NCBI GenBank assembly: GCA_034509735.1
Contig: JACGWO010000008.1
Span: 16,317,864 to 16,381,863, forward strand
Origin: Sesamum alatum
Taxonomy: Eukaryota > Streptophyta > Magnoliopsida > Lamiales > Pedaliaceae
Direction of reading: 5' to 3'
Length of the DNA: 64,000 nt
Below are positions 34,318-46,102 of this stretch, piece after piece (the stretch's first letter is position 1; every line of letters begins with the position of its first letter). Position numbers and translations under genes: made by a program. Under the pieces are notes generated by a model. That model searched no databases. It worked only from the letters and a program-made list of their open reading frames with translations, and had not been told where the DNA came from.

Positions 34318-34649
34318 TGATGGAGTAAAATAAATTAGATTAGCAAAATTACCAAAATACCCCCAAATGTACATGTATTTACTGAAATGCAATCCAAGGT
34401 AGTGGAGCCAAATTACCAAGGCGCCCCTGAATATTAGATTATGCCGTTAGATTAGAGGCGGTTGGAGGGTAAAATAGTCTTTATACCCCTCCTCATGTGC
34501 TATAAATAATCCAACAAATCCAATGTAAAGACACTTCATTACTAATTTTGAGAAATACATTCTTGAGAAGAACTCTCAAGTTATTGACTCGCGATGCCGT
34601 TTTGTGTGATTGTGCTTGGATTAATTACTTCCCAATTTTCAACCCATCA
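34318..34649 (+). repeat. Gypsy-1 3' LTR (332 bp)
   Basis: TG...CA copy of 29189-29543. Shared blocks include GAGGCGGTTGGAGGGTAAAA and AATCCAATGTAAAGACAC. It is followed by GTAAG, the likely target duplication. Confidence 0.93.
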
Positions 34650-36126
34650 GTAAGCAATTTTCTAGAAAAGCAAAAACAATTGAATTACTTCAAGAATAGG
34701 TAAATTACAGTACGAATTTGGTAGGTTTTATTCTTCTGTTTGGATCTTGGAAAGAAGTTGTACAGATATGTTGGTTACGAGTTCCTCTCTTTGATGGTTG
34801 TGCTTCTCTAAGAAATGGTTAGTTGCTCTCTCCTACTATTACGATAATTTATAACCTAAAATCACATAAACCCATCTCCATCTAATCATCGTTAATCAAA
34901 CTTAATGGAAAATGATTAAATAACTACTTTACCCTCATTTCAAAAATTAAAGAAATCAACAAAATCAACACAAAATAAAAGAATAAAAACACCCTTATAT
35001 GCATTTTTTTTCCCTCTTCACCAATTTTCTTTCTTTTCCCTTTTCCTTTTTCTTGTTTCTTATCTTTGCTTCCCTTCCTAGGACTTTTATCTTATCTTTT
35101 ATTTGTATTTTCTTGGCTTATCTCTAATCTTTTTTAGTACAAAATAAGTAATGATAAGTGGAAAATAATATATTATCAATTATATTATCTTTTTTAGTTA
35201 TATATTAGAATTTATTAAATTAATTTCAAGTATAAATAGTTAACTTACTTGATATTTTAATATACATTTTATCATCAAATCAATGGCCGACTAGTATAAA
35301 AATATATTGTGTTTTGGCCAATCAAATCATGCTTCGCAGTAAAAAAATCAAGTCAATTAGATGACGCCATGTGGAGCAACTGCATGTACGCTCCAATCAA
35401 TACAAGATAAATAATTTTGATATTTATCTCCTTAGAGAATACAAGTATTAAGGAGATAACATCAAAATTAACCAATCACACCATTCTAAATATTTAATTA
35501 TTTTTTTCTTTAAATTAAATTATCAAGAGATAATACAAAAGGTGTTCAAGCTCACCACAACTCTACCTATTTGACACCTATAAGGTCCTTGAAGCTCATT
35601 CAAGGCGCACGTATGCATCGAGAACGAAGGGTGAAGCAAGAGAAAAAGGAAAAATAATTCTCTCTACAAAGTTCCTCGAGTTCAAAAATATTCAAAGCGC
35701 TCAAGGTGGATATGGAGTCGTTCGTCGGAGGTGCGCAACAAATTATAGCATCTAATTCTGGATTACATGCACTAATTCCTCAAATTAAAGTTATAAATAT
35801 TCAAATAAATTTCAAAGAAGATCCAAGTGGAAAATCCATTTCCAAATCCTCAAATCCAAAGTCAAGATTATAGCGTTTGCGTTTAACTCAAGATTACTGG
35901 CATGAGCCCTCGAATTAACATAATAGAAATTCAATTCAAATCTAAAGGAGATCTACAAAAAGATTTTACCTTTGCATTTGTTAAGTTACAAATACTACTT
36001 TTGAAGAGAAGGATCAGGGGATAGAATAGATATTGTACTCATTTAATTTCTTTGAATCCATATATTTTATTTGTGATGATTTTCTTGAGTTTTAATTTAT
36101 AGACGCTATAAAATTTGTCTTCACAA
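34650..36126 (+). other. AT-rich spacer leading into the Gypsy-2 5' LTR
   Basis: AT-rich with no coding frame. The last ~600 bp, up to CTTCACA at 36120-36126, is probably the end of a gypsy LTR, because a primer-site-like sequence and gag follow. The LTR start and its partner copy could not be found. Confidence 0.45.
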
Positions 36127-37178
36127 ATTTCAGCATGCCTAGTGGGACCTCTCTACCTCTCATCTCTTTCCTTCATCAAAGTTTGAAGTACTAAAATAGA
36201 TACTCATCTCGAAAGTTTTGAAGACGGGGAATTGCATACTCACCAAAATCTTCAAACTCTAGTACCCAAAGTGTCGGTGTTACTACGAGGAGCATGTTGA
36301 AGTAACTTAAAGAATCTTCCTAAATGACTCCTCTCATTGAGCCTATCCAGAAGGATTTAATCTTACCTAGCCATGCAAGTGAAGACGATGGAAATAAATC
36401 TCCTTCATCCTCTCCTCACTCCATGCCAAGTGACTCTTTCACAGCAAATGTGGCTTTGGTCATGGTGACAAATGCTACAACTATAGAAGAGCAAATTGCA
36501 AGTCTGACAAACGCCATTGAGAGACTCTTGAGCATGTGCAAGAGCAAAATGTTCAAATTGCTAGGTTGACAACAAGATAGATAATGTTGACACAAACCAT
36601 ATCATGGGGAAACAAATTGAGGCTCATGATGAAGCAGAGTCATCCACAAAGCAGCATTATACTAAGAAGGATAAATATGCAAAAGAGTTTCAAGTTTCAT
36701 CTGACAGATTGATTCATGTAGACTAACTGAAAAAATTCATTGAAGGAACCATCAGAAATAAAATCGAGGGTAGCTCAAACTCATCCTTTACTACTCCAAC
36801 CCTACACTCAAAGGATTGATAGCTTGAAGATGCTAATCGGCTATAAACCACCGATATTCTAGCAATTTGATGGCAAAGGCAATCCTAAACAACACGTGAC
36901 TCACTTCGTTGGAACGTGCAACAGGTGGAGTACATGGGGATCACCTAGTCAAGTAGTATGTGCAATCATTGAACGGGAGGCTGGCTTAATTAACGAATGG
37001 GAACAATAGAACAGTAGAACAATAATTTCTCACTCGCTTTTATAGCACTCGACGGACCGTCAACATGATTGAGCTTATGAGTTCTCACTAGTGGAAAGAT
37101 GAACCTATTATTTACTACATCAATATATGGAGGAATCTGAGCTTCAACTGCAAGGATCACTTATCTGAAGCCTCCACT
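36127..37178 (+). pseudogene. Gypsy-2 leader and gag remnant
   Basis: Starts with a leader carrying GCATGCCTAGTGGGACC (36133-36149), the type of sequence found after the LTR in many plant gypsy elements. The Gag-like frame begins at 36324 (ANVALVMVTNATTIEEQIAS, a coiled stretch). After frame changes it reads RIDSLKMLIGYKPP and FDGKGNPKQHVTHFVGTCN (36810-36920), the core of a plant gypsy Gag. Many stops. It is cut at 37178 by the CACTA-like insertion. Confidence 0.8.
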
Positions 37179-38109
37179 CACTACAAAAAAAATATGGAAA
37201 TTGCAAAGGGAATATGAACGATTTTGTTAACTTGTGGAACGGTAAATAGATCACTAGATTCATTTGGGCTGGTATTAGGAACGGTTATGGAACGACACAC
37301 TATCCATTGAAAGGAGCGGCGTTCCTAATAATTAGGAACGGACATAGGGAGACCGTTCCAATTTTGGAACTGTTTTTGCCATACAGCGCTATAACCGTTC
37401 CTAATTACCTTTGTATGTATGAATTTTATAATTTGTGTATTTGGAACACTTTGTTAATATTTGGAATGGTCAAATCAAAAGTAAATCGCGCTATTTGGAA
37501 CGGTAATTAGAACACTGTTAGGAATAGACAACAAAAGTTGGAGATACATTTTGCACTGTTTCTGGAATACGTCTTGGAATGGTCAACTATAAATTAGGGG
37601 TTAGAGTTAGGAATGGTCATATGAGCACAATTAGACCTTCTTTTCTAAGGAAACTAGGAACGGATTTTGTACTCGTATTTTGGAATACGTCATTGGAACG
37701 GTTTTTAGTATCTTATTTAGAACGAAAATCAAACCACAAAATTATTGAATTTGGAATAACTTTGGGAACGGTCGGTCCCTAATTTGGGGTTCGTTTTTAT
37801 TCAGTTTTAGGAATGCCTGTCTCCTAATTTGGAATGGTTTTTTATTCGGTGGTAGGAACGGTCACTTCATTAAAACGAACAATTGTTGGAACGGTAATCA
37901 CGATTTATCTGCGCTCCCAGATTGTCTAAATTACCGTTCCTAAATAATGAATTATTATTTTTTTTATAGTAACAATTATATCATTAAAATATATATTAAA
38001 TTATTAATAATATTTTTGAATTTGGTTTTGTAATTATTATTTAAATATCAAGAAATGCATAATTTATAAATAGAAATTATATTAAATAAAAATATTATCC
38101 AATTTAATT

Positions 38110-38530
38110 AAAAAATAAAAAAATCCAAAATCTACTCTCCGTCCCCTTCGTCCTGGTCCATATCGTCATCGTTTGGAGGGGGGGGGGTGTCTGTAGGAGG
38201 CCGTGACGGGCCAACAACGGAGTTATTGGTCTGCATGGTCTTCATCATACCCATCATATCCACCACCATCTCCTCCAGCAGGACCATGCGATCCTCCAAG
38301 TTTGACGCTGGCGGTGGCGGTGGCGAGATAACGGTCTAGCTGAGACCGTGGGCCTTAGAGCCAAGACTGAATACCCGACCCTTGTTCTTGCCCCTGACTG
38401 CAGCTAGCCACAACTCCTGCTCGGGTCTGTGCCACCAAGCCCTCTGATTCGGCCGGACGATCCACGGGATTGGCCGTGGCCTAAGACTGGTGATCCTTCA
38501 GCAACTTCTGGAACGTCTCCTACAAAAATA
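38110..38530 (-). pseudogene. Possible CACTA-associated protein remnant
   Basis: The minus strand reads with interruptions: GLVAQTRAGVVASCSQGQEQ, then a Met/Asp/Gly-rich stretch. It resembles in style the C-terminal part of the plant CACTA-linked Ptta/En/Spm protein family (a short conserved block before a coil). It is GC-rich within AT-rich surroundings. Weak evidence; the only support for coding is composition and this resemblance. Confidence 0.3.
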
Positions 38531-38539
38531 GTAAATTAT

Positions 38540-39180
38540 TATTATTGTTATTTTCAAACATTAAAAGAAATATAGAAAATTTTCAGAAAAATACAAAAGA
38601 TTTTCAGTTTTTTGCAGTTTTTTTTTTTCAGAAAAATTTTCAGGTTTTTATTTTTTTCAGTAAAATACAGAAAATTAAAGAAAATTATAGAAAATTTTCA
38701 AAAATTACATAAAACTGACATTTTTTTTTAAATTTACAGAATTTTCAGTTTTATTTTCAGAAAAATATTGAAAATTTTCAGGTTTTTTATTTTTTCAGAA
38801 AATTACAGAAAATTTTTCAAAAAAAACATAAAAATTAAAGAAAATTTTCAGAAAGTAAATTTTTTTTCAGAATTTTATAGAAAATTATAGAAATTTTCAG
38901 AAATGTACACAATTACATAAATTACAGAACTTTATAATTTACAGAAATTACACAATCACACAATTACATAAATTACACAATTTACAAAAATTAAACAAGA
39001 TTGTGTAAATTACACAATTACACCAATTACACCAAAAAATCTAAATGCATTTAAGAAAATCTACATAAATTACACATAAATAACACAATTACAACAATTA
39101 CACATAAATAACACAATCACAACAATTCACATAAATTGAAAAATTACACCAAAAAATCTAAATGCATTTTCAGAATTGAA
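38540..39180. repeat. Degenerate AT-rich tandem repeats inside the CACTA-like element
   Basis: Repeats of the TTTTCAGAAAAATAC type (38540-38910), then ATTACACAAT-type units (38915-39170). Low-complexity; no gene. Confidence 0.8.
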
Positions 39181-39630
39181 AAACAGAAAAAAAAGTAGGC
39201 TTTATAAAAAACCTACTTGGTAGTGGTGCTGGTGGCGGCGACTGAGGGTGGCGGATGGAGTGAGAGAGAGAGGCGATGGTGGGAGACGGACGGGAGAGGG
39301 AGGCGGACGGACAGGGGATGTGCAAGGGGGCCGACAACGGGGGATGGAGGCGGAGGACGGCGAGAGATAGAGGCGGGCGACGAGAAAGAGAGAGGACCTT
39401 CTAGAGAGAGAGAGAGAGGAAAAAGTGAGAAAAAAATCAGCCAAGGGGCATTTATATAACTTTTTTGGAATGATCATCATTTTGTATATCGTTTCTATAT
39501 CCGGTCCAAATCAAGAAAACGACGTCGTTTTTGCTTTAATACGATGTCGTTTTAATATCTTGTACTATTTTGACCTAAATAGGAATGGTCATTTAATAGT
39601 ATTACCGTTCCCAAGACCGTTCCTAATAGT

Positions 39631-40719
39631 ACTATTGAGTGTGCTCTTGCTATTATAAGAATGAAATTATTGATAGATGAAATGGTTCCAATTGCACTAT
39701 TTCATGTTATAGGCACAAAAGGTTCTTATAACATGTTGCTCGGTCGACCATGGTTACATGAAAATCCCGTGATTCCGTCAACATTGCATTAGTGTTTCAA
39801 ATATTGCCGCAACGGTACAGTAAAATGGTGCTTGGTGATAGCAAACCTTTATTGAAGTCGAATAGCACTTTGCCGATGATAAGTACTATATTGAAGATGC
39901 CAAAAGAGGAAAACAAATATCGCCATCAGAAAAAGCCAAAGTCACACAACAATCTAAGTGTGAGAGAAAATGAGTCACCTACTGTCGAAGCTGAATTATC
40001 AAAGAAACTGACTTTTTACCATTGACTTAAATTAGCATGAAACAACCATGTAATCCTCCAACAAAAAGATTTGTGCCCTCAACCCAAGAAGAAGAAAGAG
40101 GACATGAGGCGTTGGCCATAGATGGAAAAGGATATGATTCTAAAGCTTTCAAGCTTCTTCTTAAAGCCGGATATAACCCATGAGAAGAACTAATCCTTGA
40201 GAAACTTCTGCCAAAGCTGACCAACAAGAACCTCCATGCACTTAACACTACGTAAGTGATGTTGAAGAAAAAGGGACATGAAATTTAAGATTCCCGAGTA
40301 GGTCTTGGTTTTATCCCTCCTAAGCCTATCTGTATCGCCATAAAGAGGGCCAACAACAATTATTTCACCGAAGAGTTCTCTTCAACTGAAGATGACAAAA
40401 GGAAATCCATGAGAACCTGTCTTCAAAAAACTTGGCCTACATAGAAGAGTGGTGCATGCAACAACCAACCATAATCAGTCTTCGATAGACTTGGTCCACA
40501 CAGAAAAGTGGCATATCAAAAGAAAGGTGTGTTCAAGATGGACGCACGTTCAAATAAGAACAACAAGTCTTCATGTACACAGAAGCTTAAAAGCTTGATC
40601 CCATCTAAATGAGACGTCACATGATCTTAACTATATCATGTGGCAAAGTCTTAAGGGTTAAAACACAAACCACGATCTTCATGCAAGCTCAATACGACGA
40701 TGAAGATGATAAAAAAAAG
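39631..40719 (+). pseudogene. Gypsy-2 protease region remnant
   Basis: Reads IIRMKLLIDEMVPIALFHVI and LLGRPWLHENPVIPSTLH (39650-39790), the C-terminal half of a retropepsin-like domain as in plant gypsy pol. A linker follows: DGKGYDSKAFKLLLKAGYNP and DSRVGLGFIPPKPI (40120-40330). Many stops; RT is not reached. The part between the Gag core and this point is missing, so a deletion accompanies the CACTA-like insertion or predates it. Confidence 0.75.
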
Positions 40720-42002
40720 TGTAGCATTGTCTAATTATATTAGTAGTGGGATTGAAAACGATATTGCCCAAGCTTACCGCATCACTTTAAAATCCAAATA
40801 AAGGCCCAAAATCCTCTTAATTAATAAATACTATTGATTAATTAGTGTAAGCCTAATGCAATATTGGGTCATATATCCAATGGACTATCCCATGTATAAA
40901 TAATCCAGTTATCTACCATATTTTGGAATTAACTACAAGTTAATTCCTTCACCTTCTTGGTGATTTATGTATGACTCTTTAGGTTCACTCTCAGCTAGAT
41001 TTGGGCTCGTGTCTAATACAAGCCCGTCACCATAGGTGGCCATTTAGCAAAGGTCCATGACACTAGAGACTAGGTGAATGTTGGTGTGAACATTTAGGCT
41101 CCCGATTGTCATACGGGTACGGTCCTTCCGTCTACCATCTCCGGGCCTAAGTCAGGGGTATGGAATTGGGTGACGGTTCCCATCCTGGACTAGGGAGCTA
41201 TGTTTGATGCTCAAGATTGCATTCGCTTCATTGTGTTGTAGCAATAAACTATTTCCTACTCGACCAATCACTGTGACCACAGTTTCAGAGAGCACGAATG
41301 TTTCTTCAAATGCACAGGAGGTACCCTTGCCACATACTGACAGGGGACAAATCCTTTTTCTTGAAACACACCATCCTCGCTACACATTTTGATTGTACTG
41401 GACAAGGCATATGATAAACATGTTCGTGACATGACCACCTCTCGTCAGATCCAAGATACAACCATTCTGTGCATGTAACTGCCATGGTTCCTCAAGTTTA
41501 TGGCCTACTACCCTACTATCGGAGCCTAAGAACTCTAGTCATACCGACAAAACCTCCAAGACTTCCATATGATGATTCCCCATAAGTCAGTTCAGTCGAC
41601 TCGACTGTCGACTGACCAACCCACTAAGATTGTATAGACATCCAGCGTCTATCGCCGATGAAACGCAACACTCATCCAATGAATATGATGTATAGCGCAA
41701 GTCTCAGTAGGAGACTAGATGCCCTGTCTCGAGGTCCTTGACTTGGAACACTTCGACCCAACCTTTATAAGTTGGTTTAATAACCACCATCCAATGCGTG
41801 GTCCAACTGCATGGGTTGTTTACGTGGTCTGTGGGCTTTGTTGTGATGTTGATATTACAAACATAATGTAATGAGCACAACAAAGGTAAGGTCAAATAAC
41901 GAATATTCATTTTATTCATTATATAATATTACATTACATTGAGTTTGTCGAATAGATTACATAAGGGCCAATCTAATTGGTTTTCTGGTCACCTATTCTA
42001 AC
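40720..42002 (-). repeat. Copia-family LTR, short variant, probably solo
   Basis: The right end reads CACCTATTCTAAC, the inverse of the copia LTR start TGTTAGAATAGGTG. Shared blocks include CACTAGAGACTAGGTGAA and TCGAGGTCCTTGACTTGG. At ~1.28 kb it is shorter than the 1.9-2.1 kb LTRs elsewhere. No coding region of the same element is attached on either side. Left boundary estimated from a TG at 40720 after AAAAG; GAAAG follows the right end. Confidence 0.7.
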
Positions 42003-43140
42003 GAAAGAAACATTTAGCATCCTTTGGAAATTCAAACTGAAGGTCAACCTCGCCAATTGTGTCTCTGGGATAAGAGGTGGACACTTCCTGGGCTTCATAG
42101 TAACAAGAAGGGCATTAAGGCAAACCCCCTCAAAATCAAAACAGTCTTAAAACATGAATGCTCCCACCAATGTCAGTGAGGTGCAACGTCTCATAGGGAG
42201 GATAACAACCCTCAGTAAGTTTATTACCTAATTCGCCAAGAAAATTTTACCATTCTTCAGAGTGCTAAGGAAAGTCAAGAATTTTGAGTGGGGGCTAGAA
42301 TGCCAGAGGGCATTTGAAGAACTCAAGGAATACTTGGCAGAACTCCGTTTCTCATCGGGCCCTCCCTCAAGGATACCTTATACCTCTACATATCAACGAC
42401 CCCTCAGGCAGTCAAGTCAGTCCTCCTCTGGGAGGAGAAGGGAAGGCAAATGCCTATATATTTACATTAGCAAGCTACTTAATGGAGCGGAAGGGCGTTA
42501 CACCCCTGTAGAAAATATGGCCCCTTGAAGCAAACCTGGGGGAAGACGGACACTTCTAAAAGATTGATGAAGTGGGCCATCGAGCTAAACCAATATAATA
42601 TCTCATATCTCCCTCGAACGGCCATAAAAGATTAGGCTTTGGCCAACTTCGTATTAGAAATGACAACCCCCTATCCCGGCAAGGAGCTATGGTTACTATA
42701 TGTCGATGGATCAGCTACCCTCCAAGGGAGCAGAGACAGGGTAATCATCACCTCTCCTAAGGGGGATGTCATAGAATTTTGCCGTCAAATTCGATTTCCA
42801 AGCCTCAAACAATAAGGCCAAATATGAAGCCCTTGTGTTAGGCATGAGAATGGCTTGGGAGGCCGAAGCAAGACACCGTAGCTTAATCAAACTCTCAACT
42901 CATAGCCAAACAGATTGAAGGAGTATGAGGCCAAAAAAGACAACATGATCCAATACCTCGAACAAATTGAGGAGTAAAAATCGAGATTTGAGAGTTTCCA
43001 ACTCATCTAAACCCTCAAGAAGAGAACAATAAAATCGATTACCTATCTAAACTGATTGATGCCTTAAAAGACTGTAGAACCAGACAGATTACCATACAAC
43101 ACCTTCCCAGGCCAAGGCCAAGGCCCCGCTGGGTAACTCA
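42003..43140 (+). pseudogene. Gypsy-3 (Tat-like): end of RT and RNase H
   Basis: Reads SGIRGGHFLGFIVTRR (RT thumb), MNAPTNVSEVQRLIGRITTL, FEWGLECQRAFEELKEYLAE (connection, 42280-42340), then LLNGAEGRYTPVENMAP and, downstream, LWLLYVDGSATLQGSRDR (42690, RNase H with its first Asp). A tether-like RNase H followed by a second RNase H is typical of the Tat lineage. Stops and shifts throughout; the upstream RT palm is replaced by the copia LTR. Integrase is not found. Confidence 0.78.
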
Positions 43141-43299
43141 GGAGCGATCGCTAGAGGTGCATCCACAATAGGATCTGGAACCTTTTCAAAAGGTTGCCTT
43201 TAATGTTGAGAAATGAAGCCTCTATCCTGGTTGCGAGAACCCCTGATCAGTAAATTATTTCTGACAGGCGTTGAAGTCATGCGTAAAAAAAGGCCCAGT

Positions 43300-44430
43300 T
43301 ATCTTAACCACCTCACTCTGAAGTTCCGTGACTTTTTTATATTCTGAAAGCTGACTTTGCCAGTAGGATTCCAGGAAGCGCTTTCCCTCTTTAGAATTGG
43401 GGTAGGACAAGTAGGCATTCTCGACAACCATGTGGATAGCCTCCTCCTATCTCTTAGTCAAGGCCAGTGAATTGCTGATTGAGCCTTTTCGCCTCTTTCT
43501 CAGCCCCCAAGCACTTGGCCATGGCCTCTCTCTTGGCCCCCTTCAACTTGTACACCTCCACAGCCAAGCGTTCCACGCGTTCCTCTAGCCTCTTCCTTTG
43601 CCCTTCGCCAAGGGATGAGGAGGTGTGGCCTAAGGGCGGACAACATCTCTCCCAGTGCCACTGCCGCCTGGGAGCCACGAAAGCAGGAGAAGTTAAAAAA
43701 AGAAAAATAACCAACCAAGCTAGCAGGTCAAAAGCAAAATATTGGTATACCTCAGTTAGGGGCCGAAAGAAAACGGACCCCTCGATAGGGGGAAAAGTGA
43801 AAGATACCTGGCTCGGACTTCTTTAATAAAACAGGCAACAAAATCCTGGCCTCTGGGAGAGACACCATTAAAGCTAAAAACGATGGCAAAACTTGCTAGA
43901 AGACAAAAAGAATTAAGGGCAAGCTCGTTTTGCAACCTTGAAAGCACGAGATACTTAGCATAAAAAGGGGGAATAGGAAGAAGGAGACCTGCCCGGAACT
44001 AGGCTGTGCAAAAAGCAAAGGCAATTGGGGGGGAGGAATTTCAGGTTGACTCTGAGGGTGGGAAAGTAGTATCATGAAGCTCATGGATACCATACTCCTC
44101 GGCCAGCCTACGGGCATCCACATCCCTAAGGGATGAAGGAGCCCTGTCCACCAAAATAGGGTTGGTGGCGCTCTTCCCCTCACCATCAACCACTATTGGC
44201 ACCTCTCTCCCCTCCTTGAGGAGGCATCTCCCTCATTACCACCGGAGGTCTCGCTCTCTAGGTCAGAGGCTCATTAACAAGGCGGTGTCATGGCGCTCGC
44301 CTTAGGCTCCACTGACGGGCCCCTCGATAAGAGGACAAGCCTAAGCCCATTCCCCTTGAGGTGGCGTCAGTGGGATCATCGCCCACGGATGCTCCCCACA
44401 AACTGTATGGACTCATCAGAAGACGCCATG
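43300..44430 (-). pseudogene. Antisense gag-like (putative plant transposon protein) frame
   Basis: Minus strand from 44429: MASSDESIQFVGSIRGRSSH, then LALNSFCLLASFAIVFSFNG and VARYLSLFPL-like stretches (43800-43930), then a strong coiled coil RKRLEERVERLAVEVYKLKG and AKREAMAKCLGAEKEAKRLN (43460-43610). The domain plus coil layout resembles the 'putative gypsy-type transposon' family (PF04195). Several stops. Known Tat elements such as Grande carry an extra antisense ORF between integrase and the 3' LTR, which fits this position after a plus-strand RNase H. Confidence 0.5.
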
Positions 44431-44739
44431 AACAGAGGAAAAAGCAAAAACTTTGCAAAACTGAAAACATAAAATCCAAGAAAAGCTAAGAAGCTTCAAC
44501 AATAAACAGAGATATAGACGGAGGAGAAATAAGATAAAAATAAATAAAAGCACTTACAAGAGCAATACAACAAGTTTAAGAAAGGCTCCAAGGTTTTTCT
44601 TTCTCTAAATCGTGAGGGGAAAGTTAAGAAAGAATAAAGAGAAGGTAGCAATAAGGAAAGAAGATAAGGGTGAGGGTTGTGATCAACCACGATCTAGCCG
44701 GGTAATTGCTTTCCACTAGCTGTTACCAAGATAACAGTT

Positions 44740-45800
44740 AACTGAGGGGACGGTTACCCATAATTGCCCCCCATTACGCCTAAAGTGTCGCTCCCAGACA
44801 CCTATGTATTATTACAGGCTAGTACTAGTCATCAAGTCATCATGACAACAGGCACGCGGTTCCACGAAAGATGTCTCACCTTTTTCTGAGATGCCAGAAG
44901 GATAAAGAGGATCTTGTGAGGAGGCTTTCTTATCTAGGAGAAGGGAGGATACACAACCCACAACACCACATCCTAGGGAAAAACTCACTACTCTAAAGAG
45001 GAACGAGTTGACTCCCTCCTCCTTAGAGAAGGGGGACTAAAGGATGCCCCAAAAATATTCTCAGCCTAGAAAGAAGACCAGCTTAAATGAAGCCCAATAG
45101 GGAAGCCCTAACACACAAGGCCGAAAAAGAAGGGGTTATCACCCTAAGCGCCCGATTTTGAGGCTTTTGCGGGAGGTGGGTTGCAGCAAAGGTCCACCTG
45201 CCTATGATGAGGAATAACCTTATGCCAGCCTAGGCGTTGAGCTAATTGTTTCCACACATGGCATGGGGCCATTCACCCACAAGAGGGGAGAAAGAGCCAT
45301 ATAAGCAGTGACAAGGCACCAAAGGGTAGACGCCTCTCTCATATCCCCCCAACAAATCCCTTGGAAATTGGGATTTATCTCCACTAGGGTATATATCTAA
45401 TCAAGCACTCCCCAAGCAATATGACTCCTCAAGAGCCTGGCCAACAGCTTTCGGAGGGGGCCTATCTACTACAAACCACTGACCCAAATCTCAAGGGGTC
45501 ACACCTCTTCACCTGGTGGGAAACTTTGGCTATAAAGGCAAGCCCTCTTCCCCGGGTTAAAGTTAACGCTAATTACACACTAGCAGTCACATGAAAGCAC
45601 TTTGGTGAAAGCATTCTGTTGGCATTTTAAATATTAATTCATTATTCTTTTACTTACTCAATTTTATTTTTCTCGATTGTTTACTGACTTGAGTGTCAGA
45701 GTTCTAGTGTTTCTTGCAGATCCCCTTTTTAGGCTTGCACAAAACGTCGCCCAAAGTACTCAAGTCAAAGGGACGTTCAATAGACAACTTTTTTGCTCAC
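44740..45800 (+). repeat. Probable Gypsy-3 LTR
   Basis: Non-coding, with a TATA-like GGCTATAAAGGCAAG near 45530 and the terminal phrase TTACTGACTTGAGTGTCAGAG (45682), a form often found near the 3' end of Tat-like LTRs. The boundaries and partner LTR were not determined. Confidence 0.4.
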
Positions 45801-45835
45801 ATCAAAACCCATAGGTTTGGGGCTTTTAGAATTAA

Positions 45836-46093
45836 GGGTAAATTACAGTGACACCCTTTGAGGTTAGGCCTAATTATACAAACACCCCCTGTCTTTTGCG
45901 AAATTATAGCTACACCCCCTGAGGTTGTAATTGTATTATAACTACACCCCCTATTCAAAGGAAAAGTTTACACTAATACCACATGAAAAATATTACACTA
46001 ACACCCCTCAGGGGGTGTAGCTGTAATTTCACAAAAGACTGGGGGTGTTTGTGCATTTAGGTCTAACTTCAGGGGTGTCAATATAATTTACCC
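45836..46093. mobile_element. Mutator-type MITE, family 2, copy 1
   Basis: 258 bp, GGGTAAATTACAGTGACACC at the left and GGTGTCAATATAATTTACCC at the right. Exact 9-bp TAGAATTAA at 45827-45835 and 46094-46102. Almost the whole element is an imperfect palindrome (CACCCCCTGAGG and its complement recur). Confidence 0.93.
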
Positions 46094-46102
46094 TAGAATT
46101 AA

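Larger units (their letters stand above)
29189..34649 (+). mobile_element. Gypsy-1: Ty3/gypsy (Tat-like) element lacking reverse transcriptase
   Basis: A 5.46-kb plus-strand element with two LTRs starting TGATGGAGTAAAATAAATTA and ending CCCATCA. The flanks are CTAAG (29184-29188) and GTAAG (34650-34654), 4 of 5 identical. Order: 5' LTR, primer-site region, gag, RNase H fragment, integrase, a ~1.7-kb repeat-rich 3' region, polypurine tract, 3' LTR. The Gag end and the RNase H are only ~320 bp apart, so protease and RT are essentially absent. Every frame is broken. Confidence 0.92.
37179..39630. mobile_element. CACTA-like DNA transposon, non-autonomous, inserted in Gypsy-2
   Basis: Begins CACTACAAAAAAAATATGG, a CACTA-type terminus, and ends CCGTTCCTAATAGT. 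ACT precedes it and follows it (37176-37178 and 39631-39633), fitting a 3-bp target duplication with the last G lost. Subterminal GGAACGGT motifs are repeated through 37240-37960, and their inverted form (ACCGTTCC) recurs near 39600. Joining the flanks makes the gypsy frame read on (SEAS then TIE). The interior has a decayed protein fragment (38110-38530) and simple repeats. No full transposase. Confidence 0.65.

Noticed and set aside
34082..34333. Lys/Arg-rich frame just before the Gypsy-1 3' LTR
   Set aside because: Short, runs into the LTR, and no retroelement or host domain is recognisable.
39202..39480. Open frames in GAG-rich DNA
   Set aside because: Simple-sequence region at the end of the CACTA-like element; Arg/Glu/Gly repeats only.
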